Below are positions 9,300 through 16,954 of a stretch of 64,000 bases of DNA, one piece after another. The translations under genes were made by a program, and so were the position numbers. Within the stretch, counting starts at the first letter, position 1. Every line of letters begins with the position of its first letter. The notes beneath the pieces were generated by a model, which saw only the letters and a list, made by a program, of their open reading frames with translations, was not told where the DNA came from and searched no databases. This stretch comes from JAWMQL01 sp033283165 (lineage in GTDB: Bacteria; Pseudomonadota; Gammaproteobacteria; Pseudomonadales; Halieaceae), in assembly GCA_033283165.1 (NCBI GenBank), contig JAWMQL010000001.1, positions 930,001 to 994,000 of the forward strand, read 5' to 3'.

Positions 9300-9364
9300 A
9301 TATCCACATATGCGCATAATATATATTATGTTAAATAGAGAATGTGGGCACACAGTTATCCACA
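9300..9364 (+). other. DnaA-box-like sites around an AT-rich palindrome
   Basis: The 374-bp gap 9102-9475 has no gene. Besides the hairpin it holds ATATCCACA at 9300-9308 (one mismatch to the DnaA box) and a perfect TTATCCACA at 9356-9364, in the same orientation. Between them are the 16-bp palindrome CATAATATATATTATG at 9315-9330 and further AT-rich sequence. The AT stretch could also supply the promoter of the DegT gene at 9476. None of the usual origin neighbours is present. Confidence 0.4.
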
Positions 9365-9475
9365 GTGCCCTGCTGCAATTCATTCCGGCGTTCTGATACC
9401 GTCGGCTACTATTGGCTTGAAGTAACGGCCACGGCATGGCGAGGCTGTGGCGTTGATTTGAAAGGAAGCAGGACC

Positions 9476-10711
9476 ATGACCAGAAAAGCCCTTCAACCCC
9501 GTGTAGTCCGTTATGGCGGCGCCATGTTCGGCGACGAAGAGATTGAACAGGTCAACGCGGTACTGGCTGATCCCTACGGCTTGATCCCCGGTAAACGGGT
9601 TTGCGAATTCGAATATCGCGTTGCGGCGTTCATGGGCAAGAAACACGGTGTGATGGTGAATTCCGGCTCATCGGCACTGATGCTTGCCATGCGCCTGCTG
9701 GACCTCCCTTGGGGCACCGAGATCATCACCCCGGCGCTCACCTTCTCTACCGATGTGGCCACGATCTACCAGGCCGGCTACACGCCGGTGTTCGTCGACG
9801 TGGGCCTGGATGACTACCAGATACTGGCGGACCGGGTGGAGGACGTTATCACTGACAAGACCCGGGCCCTGCTGGTGCCCGACCTGGTGGGTGGCATTGG
9901 CGACTGGGACAGGTTGCGCGACATCGCGGGCCAAAACGGGCTCAAGCTGGTGCACGACTCCTGCGATACCCTCGGCGGCAGCCTGCGCGGCAGGAAAACC
10001 GCCACCCGGGCCGACATTTCCGTGACCAGTTTTTCCATCTTCCATATCATCACCGCACTGGGTAACGGCGGCATGGTGTTTTTCGACGAAGACGCCCTGC
10101 TGGACAAGGCACTGATGCTGCGCGCCTGGGGACGCTCCTCGGAAAAGTACATGTTCGGCACCCGGGCGGCCGAGAGTGACGGTCGGTTCCTGGAAAAGCT
10201 CGACGAGCTCGATTATGACTCCCTGTTCATATTCGAGGACCTGGCCTACGGTTTCATTCCGAATGAAGCCGGCGCCGCCTTCGGCCTGGCCCAGATGAAC
10301 CGCATTGACGAGTTGTGGCAACTACGCAATCACCGCTTCCAGGCCTACTACCGGTTCTTCGCGCAGTACGCGGACAAGTTCATCGTACCCACTACCCTGC
10401 CGGAGACCGAAACAACCTGGATATGCTTCCCGGTGCAGATTCGCCCCGAGACCGGCTGGTGCCGCAGGGCGCTGCAGCTACACCTGGAAGACAGCGGTGT
10501 CTTTTCCCGGGTGATCTTCTCCGGCAATATCACCCGCCACCCCATGCTGAAAGGCCGGGACTACCGCATACACCCGGCAGGCCTGGGCAACTGCGACCAG
10601 ATTATGGAGTTCGGGGTGATGCTGCCCTGCCACCCGACCATGACGGACGAGGACCACCGCTACGTCGAGCAGGTACTGGAGGCCTTTATCGACGCCGACG
10701 GCCAACCCTAG
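9476..10711 (+). CDS. DegT/DnrJ/EryC1/StrS-family PLP enzyme with His replacing the catalytic Lys
   Basis: A 411-residue member of the sugar aminotransferase/dehydratase family. GSSALMLAMRL (phosphate-binding) is at 64-74, and VHDSCDTLGG at 159-168 supplies the Asp that contacts the pyridine nitrogen. In SFSIFHIITALGNGG (185-199) the Schiff-base Lys of aminotransferases is absent and His190 sits in its place. That substitution is known in ColD and RfbH/E1, which are deoxysugar 3-dehydrases. The next segment (RAWGRSSEKYMFGTRAAESD) resembles RfbH but lacks its iron-sulfur cysteines. An ATG at 9476 with AAAGGAAG upstream is the start. No other nucleotide-sugar gene is near. Confidence 0.82.
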   Translation: MTRKALQPRVVRYGGAMFGDEEIEQVNAVLADPYGLIPGKRVCEFEYRVAAFMGKKHGVMVNSGSSALMLAMRLLDLPWGTEIITPALTFSTDVATIYQAGYTPVFVDVGLDDYQILADRVEDVITDKTRALLVPDLVGGIGDWDRLRDIAGQNGLKLVHDSCDTLGGSLRGRKTATRADISVTSFSIFHIITALGNGGMVFFDEDALLDKALMLRAWGRSSEKYMFGTRAAESDGRFLEKLDELDYDSLFIFEDLAYGFIPNEAGAAFGLAQMNRIDELWQLRNHRFQAYYRFFAQYADKFIVPTTLPETETTWICFPVQIRPETGWCRRALQLHLEDSGVFSRVIFSGNITRHPMLKGRDYRIHPAGLGNCDQIMEFGVMLPCHPTMTDEDHRYVEQVLEAFIDADGQP

Positions 10712-10745
10712 ATAGCTGCGCTAACTGCCAACTTTGCGGGAACGG

Positions 10746-11945
10746 CTAGCGGATGGTCGACAACACGAACCTCGCCGCCATGGCTGAACCCAGCATCACC
10801 GCAAAAATCGGCGCGATACTGTCCGCTGACAGCGCGGCGGCCAGGGCCCCGATAGCGGCACCGAGCAGCGTCCTCAAGGTGGTGTTGAGCGAGGACGCAC
10901 TGCCACTGAGTCTGTCGAAGAAGCTGATGAAGGTACCGGCCGCGTTGGGACCAATGACGGCGCCCAGTACCAGCACTGCCAACATCGAGCCAAACACCAG
11001 CCAGACGGAGTCAAGGCCCAACGTTGCGGCAAGTAACAGCAGGCTGGTGACGACAATCTGAGCCAGATTGGCTAAATGCAGGATCTGCCGGGTACTGAAC
11101 GTCCCCATGAGCAGCACCGCAAGGCGATTGCCGGCCATCAGCGCCAGCCCGCCGGCACCAAACATCAGTGAAAATTCGTACTCGTTGCGCTGGTAATGGC
11201 GCATGTACAAGGCCGCTGCCGTCGTCAGATAGCACATGAACAGGCCGGCGCTCAGGCAGCCGAACAGCGCGTAGCGTATCGCCACAATGCGGCCATCGAT
11301 TCTGTGGCTGACAACCTCGACGTAATTGCGCAGCATCGAATTGACCGTGGGCCGTATTCGTGCCCCGGTCCGGGTTTCCGGAACAAACGCGGTGAACAGC
11401 ACCAGGCACAGGGCGCCGTACAGCGTCAGCATATGAAAAATAGCCTGCCAGCCGAGACTCATCAGTACCGCGCCGAGCAAGGGCGCCACCATGGGTGCCA
11501 TCAATACGATCAACATCACGCCGGTATAGCGGCGTACCACCTCCTCCGCCGGATAGACGTCCCGTACCTGCGCCAGGCAGTTCACGGTGGTGAATCCGCC
11601 ACCCAGCGCCTGCGCGAACCGCAGTCCCTGCACAGCCTGGATGGAGTCTGCGTGAGCAATCAGTGCCGAGCAGACCACGAATACACCGAGACCGGCCAGC
11701 GCCACGACCTTCCGGCCCAAATGATCTGACAGGGCGCCGCCAAGGAACTGCCCGATACCGCTGCCAATGAGATAGGCGCTCATGGTGAGGTTGACCGCCG
11801 AGATAGGTACCCCGAAATACCTCGACATCGCGGGAATGGCGGGCATGTAGGTATCGATCGACAGCGGCCCCAGTGCTACCAACGCGGACATGAATAGCAG
11901 GAAGAAGCGCGACTGGGACAGGTTCTCTCGAGTCAAAGCCACCAC
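10746..11945 (-). CDS. Bcr/CflA family MFS efflux transporter
   Basis: A 399-residue protein with about 12 hydrophobic helices. The family signature is clear: SIDTYMPAIPAM after helix 1, then GGALSDHLGRKVVALAGL (the A motif between helices 2 and 3) and the LAQVRDVYP stretch after helix 4. It is an inner-membrane proton-driven drug exporter of the chloramphenicol/bicyclomycin type. The substrate is unknown. Translation starts at one of two adjacent GTG codons with AAGGGG upstream. The MarR gene ends only 9 bp upstream on the same strand, so it is probably co-transcribed with and controlled by that regulator. Confidence 0.92.
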   Translation of the reverse strand: MVALTRENLSQSRFFLLFMSALVALGPLSIDTYMPAIPAMSRYFGVPISAVNLTMSAYLIGSGIGQFLGGALSDHLGRKVVALAGLGVFVVCSALIAHADSIQAVQGLRFAQALGGGFTTVNCLAQVRDVYPAEEVVRRYTGVMLIVLMAPMVAPLLGAVLMSLGWQAIFHMLTLYGALCLVLFTAFVPETRTGARIRPTVNSMLRNYVEVVSHRIDGRIVAIRYALFGCLSAGLFMCYLTTAAALYMRHYQRNEYEFSLMFGAGGLALMAGNRLAVLLMGTFSTRQILHLANLAQIVVTSLLLLAATLGLDSVWLVFGSMLAVLVLGAVIGPNAAGTFISFFDRLSGSASSLNTTLRTLLGAAIGALAAALSADSIAPIFAVMLGSAMAARFVLSTIR

Positions 11946-11954
11946 CCTACCCCT

Positions 11955-12413
11955 TCAGGACTGCTCGTGCGGTTCATCGGGTTTGGAAGCCCGCCGGACA
12001 CTGTCGGCCATGACATTGCTGATACGCAGGAACATGGCGAGGTCATCGGGTTCCAGGTTTCTGGTCAGCTGTGCTACCGCCCACTCCTCCGCAGCATCCA
12101 GCCGCGCCATGAGTTTCTTCCCCCGGGCCGTTGGCTTGAGCAGTTGGCTGCGACGGTCATCGGGGTTGTCTGCCTTGACGATTGCTCCGGCGTCGATCAG
12201 GTCATTTAATACCCGGGTGATCTGCGCCTTGTCCCTTTGCAGCCGCAGTGCCAACGACTGTGCGGTGCACTCTGGCATGCGGCAGATACCCTTCAGCGCC
12301 CGGATCTGCGTCACCGGCAGGTCTACATTCTGCTTTCGCACACCCTCCCTGAGCAGATATTTGTAGGCGTGCATCAGCCTGTGTACTGATTCACTGAGTG
12401 ACGGGTCGGGCAT
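11955..12413 (-). CDS. MarR family transcriptional regulator
   Basis: About 152 residues with the winged-helix core: AQSLALRLQRDKAQITRVLNDL (recognition helix) and the wing KADNPDDRRSQLLKPTARG, which is the MarR family hallmark. The ATG at 12413 is preferred to an upstream TTG because AGCAGG lies just upstream and the TTG falls inside the operator. It forms an operon with the MFS exporter and is expected to repress both until a phenolic or similar ligand binds. Two matching palindromes lie directly upstream. Confidence 0.92.
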   Translation of the reverse strand: MPDPSLSESVHRLMHAYKYLLREGVRKQNVDLPVTQIRALKGICRMPECTAQSLALRLQRDKAQITRVLNDLIDAGAIVKADNPDDRRSQLLKPTARGKKLMARLDAAEEWAVAQLTRNLEPDDLAMFLRISNVMADSVRRASKPDEPHEQS

Positions 12414-12432
12414 ATTTCGACACCTGCTATTA

Positions 12433-12475
12433 GTTGATAATGTCAACCATAAGCGATATAGTTGATTTTATCAAC
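12433..12475 (-). promoter_or_regulatory. Twin MarR operators overlapping promoter of marR-MFS operon
   Basis: Two inverted repeats share the same arms: GTTGATAATGTCAAC at 12433-12447 and GTTGATTTTATCAAC at 12461-12475, centres 28 bp apart. On the minus strand TTGATA (12474-12469) and TATGGT (12451-12446) are spaced 17 bp and could be -35 and -10. Each palindrome overlaps one of these elements, the layout expected for autorepression by the MarR protein. Confidence 0.65.
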
Positions 12476-12504
12476 CAAGCGGATTCTGCGACCGGCGCGG
12501 TCGC

Positions 12505-14229
12505 CTACCAACCGCCGCCGCCCCCGCCGCCGCCACCACCGCCGGATGAGCCGCCTCCGCCGCTACCGGAACTGGAGCCCGGTGCTTTGGCGGACGAGGA
12601 GATGGCCGAGTCCAACTCGCTGCCAACGGACTGGGTAAAGCGGTTGATCCTGGTGTGATCAAAATCACCGTGGTACCAGCCGGGCCGGTAATGCCCCCCT
12701 GATTGTCCCGCTGCCGCCAGCTTCGCGAATACCTCGCTGAACTGTTCGGCCCATTGCTGTTCCACACCCAGGGCAATGGCAAAGGGCAGGTAGGCCTCAA
12801 ACAGCCGCGGTGTCAGCTCCGGCGGGTTGCGCAGGTTGAGTTCGTCTTTTTCCGCAACTTCCAGATACAGCTGGAATCCCTGGGATTGGTCCATGAGTTT
12901 ACGCCCCTCGCTGGAGGGTGCTTTGAGAAGCCAGGCAAACAGGATGTGCACGACGATGATGAGACCATAAACTGGCAAGACCAGCAGCGTAAAAGAACCG
13001 CTTACGAGGATCAGCAACAGGATCAGTCCTGCGCCGATCGCGGACGGCAGCATCGCCGCGCCGTTGTTGTTGAAATAACGCTTGTGATAGCTCCTTGCCA
13101 GGGCCTTCTTGTGGGCCGACCTGGCGCCGGACAGCACCTTGTGATTCTTGTTCTTGAGTTCCAGGGTCGCACCCTGGATAAACAGTTTTTTCAGAACCTC
13201 TTCCTCTCCGGGGGACAGAGGTTCCTCGGATGGGGTTCTTTTCAGGGTGTAAATCTCCGCCAGGCCAAACAGCTTTTTATCACAGTCAATGCTGAGGTGC
13301 CCCTTGACCGCCAGGTTGATGATGGCCGCGGTGAAGGTCTTATTGTCGTAGCCCATGCGCTGCACGTCGCGCAGCGAGGCCGGCGAGTGATTTTCCGGGG
13401 GCTCGTAGTGGGGGAAGATCACACCCTCCTCCGGGTCCCGTCCTACCCGGTGCCACTGCAACAACAGGTACATCGAGCTTCCCAGCAAGGCCAGTAACGC
13501 CAAGAGCAGACCGGCATTGGCCGCCAGGATGCGGACGAAATAATCTGCGGGACCGGGTTCGGTGATGACCCCCTTGGGCCATGTCATAACCAGCGTAAGC
13601 CCCTCCCCCGGTCGCAGGCCGACCGTGCTCTCTATGAATCCGACACCATCATCGATACTGGCCCTGAAGTGCGTCTCTTTACTACCCTGGGGGCCGGTGT
13701 AGCCCTCCACGTGCAATTGTCCTGCTGGCACTGCCGCGGGCAGTTCTACCGTGGCACTGGCCTGGTCGATCGGGAACAGCCAGCCGTTGCCGGTGACATT
13801 CCAGTACAATTCGTCCGAATCCTCGAAAAATCCCAGTTGCCAGCTGGTTCGATAGCGAAATCGGTAGGTATATTCGCCGGGCGCGAGCAGTACGCTCGCC
13901 TCGCCGGCGTATATGCGCCAGCCGTTGGATCGCTTTTCCATGTGCCAGGGCTCGGGCGCATTGTCCCGGCTGACCCCTAGCACCTCGAACTCGACCTCGA
14001 CGGTATTACCGAAGCGGTCCTTGTAGCGGGTCGGAAAGTCACGGTAGATGCCACGCTTGATGCGATTGCCTTCCGCCGCGACTTTGATGGTCTCCTGCAC
14101 GGTCATTGAGCCGTCTTCGGCCACCCGGATGTCGCTGTGAAAGGACAATATCCGTTCTTCCGCAGAGGCGGGTCGCGCGCCGGTACAGACCAGCAGCGCC
14201 ACGAGCATGAGCACGGCACGCAAAATCAT
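12505..14229 (-). CDS. DUF2207 domain-containing membrane protein with Gly-rich tail
   Basis: A 574-residue protein. A signal peptide (LRAVLMLVALLVCTGARPASA) is followed by an extracytoplasmic DUF2207 beta domain (about 24-240), a membrane helix (YFVRILAANAGLLLALLALLG), a cytoplasmic part, and a second membrane pair around 395-440 (LLILLVSGSFTLLVLPVYGL). The tail is a low-complexity Gly/Ser run ending in Trp, a form common in this family. The function is unknown. It follows LemA with a 4-bp overlap, the usual pairing of these families. Confidence 0.9.
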   Translation of the reverse strand: MILRAVLMLVALLVCTGARPASAEERILSFHSDIRVAEDGSMTVQETIKVAAEGNRIKRGIYRDFPTRYKDRFGNTVEVEFEVLGVSRDNAPEPWHMEKRSNGWRIYAGEASVLLAPGEYTYRFRYRTSWQLGFFEDSDELYWNVTGNGWLFPIDQASATVELPAAVPAGQLHVEGYTGPQGSKETHFRASIDDGVGFIESTVGLRPGEGLTLVMTWPKGVITEPGPADYFVRILAANAGLLLALLALLGSSMYLLLQWHRVGRDPEEGVIFPHYEPPENHSPASLRDVQRMGYDNKTFTAAIINLAVKGHLSIDCDKKLFGLAEIYTLKRTPSEEPLSPGEEEVLKKLFIQGATLELKNKNHKVLSGARSAHKKALARSYHKRYFNNNGAAMLPSAIGAGLILLLILVSGSFTLLVLPVYGLIIVVHILFAWLLKAPSSEGRKLMDQSQGFQLYLEVAEKDELNLRNPPELTPRLFEAYLPFAIALGVEQQWAEQFSEVFAKLAAAGQSGGHYRPGWYHGDFDHTRINRFTQSVGSELDSAISSSAKAPGSSSGSGGGGSSGGGGGGGGGGGW

Positions 14230-14774
14230 TCCAGCCGCACTCTCTGTGCCAGTCGCTCACTGGCATCGTCCACGGCGAAAAACTGTGCGGGCCTGAAGCC
14301 CAGTGGTCCGGCTATTAACAAGTGGGGAAAGCTCTGGATTCTCGTGTTCAGGTTTCGCACCGCGCCGTTGTAAAATCGGCGGGCGTACTGAATCTGGTTC
14401 TCGGTATCGGCAAGCTCAGCCTGCAACTGGCGAAAGTTGGCATCCGCCTTCAGTTCCGGGTAGTCCTCGAGGGTCACCACCAGTTTGTGCAGGCCCGCCT
14501 CGACGGCTTCCTCGATTAGCGCTTTTTCTCCCGGCTCGGAAACCTGCTCGCTCCGGGTGCGCAGTTCCGTGACGGCCTGGAGGGTGGCTTTTTCATAGTC
14601 AGCGTAGGCGCGAACACAGTCCACGAGCCGCGGAATCAATTCATGCCGGCGCTTCAACTGGACATCAATATCGCCCCACCCGGCCTTCACCTGGTTATTG
14701 TCCCTGACCAGGCGGTTATACATCCAGGCAATGACGGCCGCGATGGCTACCAGTAAAATGACGAACTCAAGCAT
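14226..14774 (-). CDS. LemA family protein
   Basis: A 182-residue protein with one N-terminal membrane helix (FVILLVAIAAVIAWMYNRLV) and the LemA helical bundle: DNQVKAGWGDIDVQLKRRHELIP, then PELKADANFRQLQAELADTENQI, ARRFYNGAVRNLNTRIQSFP and a C-terminal FF segment. Length is typical. The role of LemA is not established. The coupled DUF2207 gene suggests a shared envelope complex. The start ATG lies at 14774. Confidence 0.93.
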   Translation of the reverse strand: MLEFVILLVAIAAVIAWMYNRLVRDNNQVKAGWGDIDVQLKRRHELIPRLVDCVRAYADYEKATLQAVTELRTRSEQVSEPGEKALIEEAVEAGLHKLVVTLEDYPELKADANFRQLQAELADTENQIQYARRFYNGAVRNLNTRIQSFPHLLIAGPLGFRPAQFFAVDDASERLAQRVRLE

Positions 14775-14894
14775 CTGCCCAGTATAGGCAGTGTATCCGT
14801 CGTCCTGTCATAAATTGTTCAGAATTCTGTCTTTTTCCTGCAACTGCCGCCCGCCATGCTGCGCCCGACGTTTTCCGAAGCGAGGAGCGTAATA

Positions 14895-15083
14895 ATGTAT
14901 AGCACCGAGGTGAACGGCCCCGTCGCCAAGCAGCAGATACGTGATCGCATCCGCTGTCAGATCGAGGAATTTCTCGAGCGCGGAGGCAAAATCGATGTCC
15001 TGGACGGCTGCAGCTACAACAAGCGGGGCGACCGGGCCAGCGTCTGGCACGACCAGCAGGATTTCGACCAGTTCATCGACTGA
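14895..15083 (+). CDS. Small conserved-looking protein, 62 residues
   Basis: ATG at 14895 with GCGAGGAGCG 7-12 nt upstream opens a 62-residue frame. The peptide has an amphipathic helix QQIRDRIRCQIEEFLERGG, a short KIDVLDGCSYN stretch and a C-terminal WHDQQDFDQFID. No signal or membrane segment. It resembles small gammaproteobacterial proteins of unknown function that start with a DQIEAFL-like helix, but I cannot name the family. It ends 12 bp before the acyltransferase gene and is probably co-transcribed with it. Confidence 0.6.
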   Translation: MYSTEVNGPVAKQQIRDRIRCQIEEFLERGGKIDVLDGCSYNKRGDRASVWHDQQDFDQFID

Positions 15084-15095
15084 CGAGGCCACAGC

Positions 15096-16811
15096 ATGTT
15101 GAATATCCAGAACGTCCTGGAATCACGTTACCCTACTTTCTTCGACCGCCACACCACCGCAGCGCGCACCCTGTCGCGCTTTCTCGGCTATCTTTTCTAC
15201 GAGTCCCGGTTCCAGCAGTTCGGTCGCGACTACCCTCACCTGCAGGGCTTCGATTTCGTGGACGCCACACTGCGCTACTTCGATTTCACGCTGCGGCTGC
15301 GCGACAGCGAGCGGGCCCGTATTCCCGACAGTGGCCGCGTGGTGATCGCCGCCAACCACCCAATCGGTTCCCTCGATGGCCTGGCCCTGCTCAATCTGGT
15401 CCGCCAGGTTCGTCCGGATGTGAAAGTGGTAGCCAACGAACTGCTCACCACCATCGACCCATTGCACCCGGTGCTACTGCCGGTCAACAACATGGGTGGT
15501 AATACCGCCAGGCAGAACCTGCGCAACATCCGCGCGCACCTGGAGTCAGACGGCGCCCTCATCATCTTCCCCGCCGGAGTGGTTTCCCGCTTCGGTCCCA
15601 AGGGCGTCAATGACGGCGAGTGGCAGTCGGGCTTTGTCAAAATCGCACAAGCCACGCGCTCACCGGTTCTGCCCATCTTCGTGGCCGGGCGCAACTCCCT
15701 GTTCTTTTACAGCCTGTCCTTCCTCGCCCGCCCGCTCTCCACCCTGTGGCTGGTGCGCGAGATGTTCAAGCAGAGTCACAATACGGTGGATGCCCGGGTA
15801 GGCAACCCGATCCCCTACGACAATTACAGTACCCTGGATGCCTCTGCCAGCAAGCTGGCGAAAATGTTCCGCAAGCACGTGTACCGGATTGCCCGCGACG
15901 GGCGGCACATTTTTCGCTCGATCGAGACCGTGGCGCCACCGGAAAACCGACTGCTGCTGCGGCGGGAACTGGAGCAGAGTGAGTTGCTGGGCAGCACCGC
16001 GGACGACAAGCAGATCTTCCTCACCCGGATGGATACGGCCCCGGTTGTCATGCGCGAAATCGGTCGCCTGCGGGAACTGACCTTCCGCTCGGTCGGGGAA
16101 GGCACCGGGCTGCCAAGGGATATCGATCGCTTCGACCGGGACTACCACCACCTGGTGCTGTGGGACGCGGGAAACCTGGAGATTGCCGGCGCCTACCGCC
16201 TTGGTGACGCCGCCAGCCTCACAGCTAGTGGTGGGGTGGACGCGCTCTACACCGGAACCCTGTTCGAGTTCGGCCCGGGCATGCGTCCGTATTTCGAACA
16301 GGGACTGGAACTGGGTCGCAGTTTCGTTCAGCCGAGCTACCAGACGCGGCACAGCCTGGACTACCTATGGTACGGCATCGGCGCATTCGTGCGACGCAAT
16401 CCACGCTTCCGCTACCTGTTCGGCCCGGCCTCAATCAGCCGGATGTACGGCACCGAGGCCATCGCCCGCATCGCCTGGCATTACGCCACCCACTACAACA
16501 ACCTGGCATTGGACGCCACCCCGCGCACCCCGTTCCAAATCCCCGCAGAGTTGCAGGGGAAATTCAGCGCCGAGTTCAACGGCCTGGACCGGGACGGGGA
16601 CTTCCGCGCTCTGCGCGACGCTCTGGCCGAGAAGGGGCTGCCTGTGCCAGTGCTCTACAAGCACTATTCCCAGGCTACCGAACCGGAAGGCGTGTCATTC
16701 ACCGCCTTCAACGTGGACCACGATTTCGGCGACTGCGTGGACGGCTTCGTCCTGGCCGACCTGGACCAACTGCTCCCGCGCAAACGGCGCCGCTACCTGG
16801 GCGAAGCTTAG
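15096..16811 (+). CDS. Bifunctional acyltransferase, OlsF-like (PlsC plus OlsB/GNAT-type domains)
   Basis: A 571-residue two-domain protein. The N-terminal half (about 60-270) is PlsC-like: AANHPIGSLDGL with His88 and Asp94, then a GNTARQN stretch and FPAGVVSRFGPKG. The C-terminal half (about 310-560) resembles OlsB/hemolysin-type N-acyltransferases: RELTFRSVGEGTGLPRDIDRFD, LEIAGAYRLG, ELGRSFVQPSYQ and RYLFGPASISRMY. This order matches OlsF, which makes ornithine lipids by N- then O-acylation. The His and Asp are separated by five residues instead of four. The aminolipid product is inferred, not shown. Confidence 0.82.
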   Translation: MLNIQNVLESRYPTFFDRHTTAARTLSRFLGYLFYESRFQQFGRDYPHLQGFDFVDATLRYFDFTLRLRDSERARIPDSGRVVIAANHPIGSLDGLALLNLVRQVRPDVKVVANELLTTIDPLHPVLLPVNNMGGNTARQNLRNIRAHLESDGALIIFPAGVVSRFGPKGVNDGEWQSGFVKIAQATRSPVLPIFVAGRNSLFFYSLSFLARPLSTLWLVREMFKQSHNTVDARVGNPIPYDNYSTLDASASKLAKMFRKHVYRIARDGRHIFRSIETVAPPENRLLLRRELEQSELLGSTADDKQIFLTRMDTAPVVMREIGRLRELTFRSVGEGTGLPRDIDRFDRDYHHLVLWDAGNLEIAGAYRLGDAASLTASGGVDALYTGTLFEFGPGMRPYFEQGLELGRSFVQPSYQTRHSLDYLWYGIGAFVRRNPRFRYLFGPASISRMYGTEAIARIAWHYATHYNNLALDATPRTPFQIPAELQGKFSAEFNGLDRDGDFRALRDALAEKGLPVPVLYKHYSQATEPEGVSFTAFNVDHDFGDCVDGFVLADLDQLLPRKRRRYLGEA

Positions 16812-16954
16812 TACTGTATCTGCGTCGATATCGCGCGACTTTCTACCAAAGTCTGCTAAACCCGGTTCGCTAGTTGGCCTATAATGTGAAATCCGGCGCA
16901 GCGCCCTGCCCGGCCAGCCAACTGACAGTCAATCCTGCGGAGCAGCCCCACCGT

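Noticed and set aside
9300..9364. Chromosomal replication origin
   Set aside because: Only two DnaA boxes, and none of the usual origin neighbours (dnaA, mnmG/gidA, rpmH, parAB) are present.
12434..12658. Plus-strand proline-rich ORF
   Set aside because: It is the antisense shadow of the Gly-rich tail of the DUF2207 gene.
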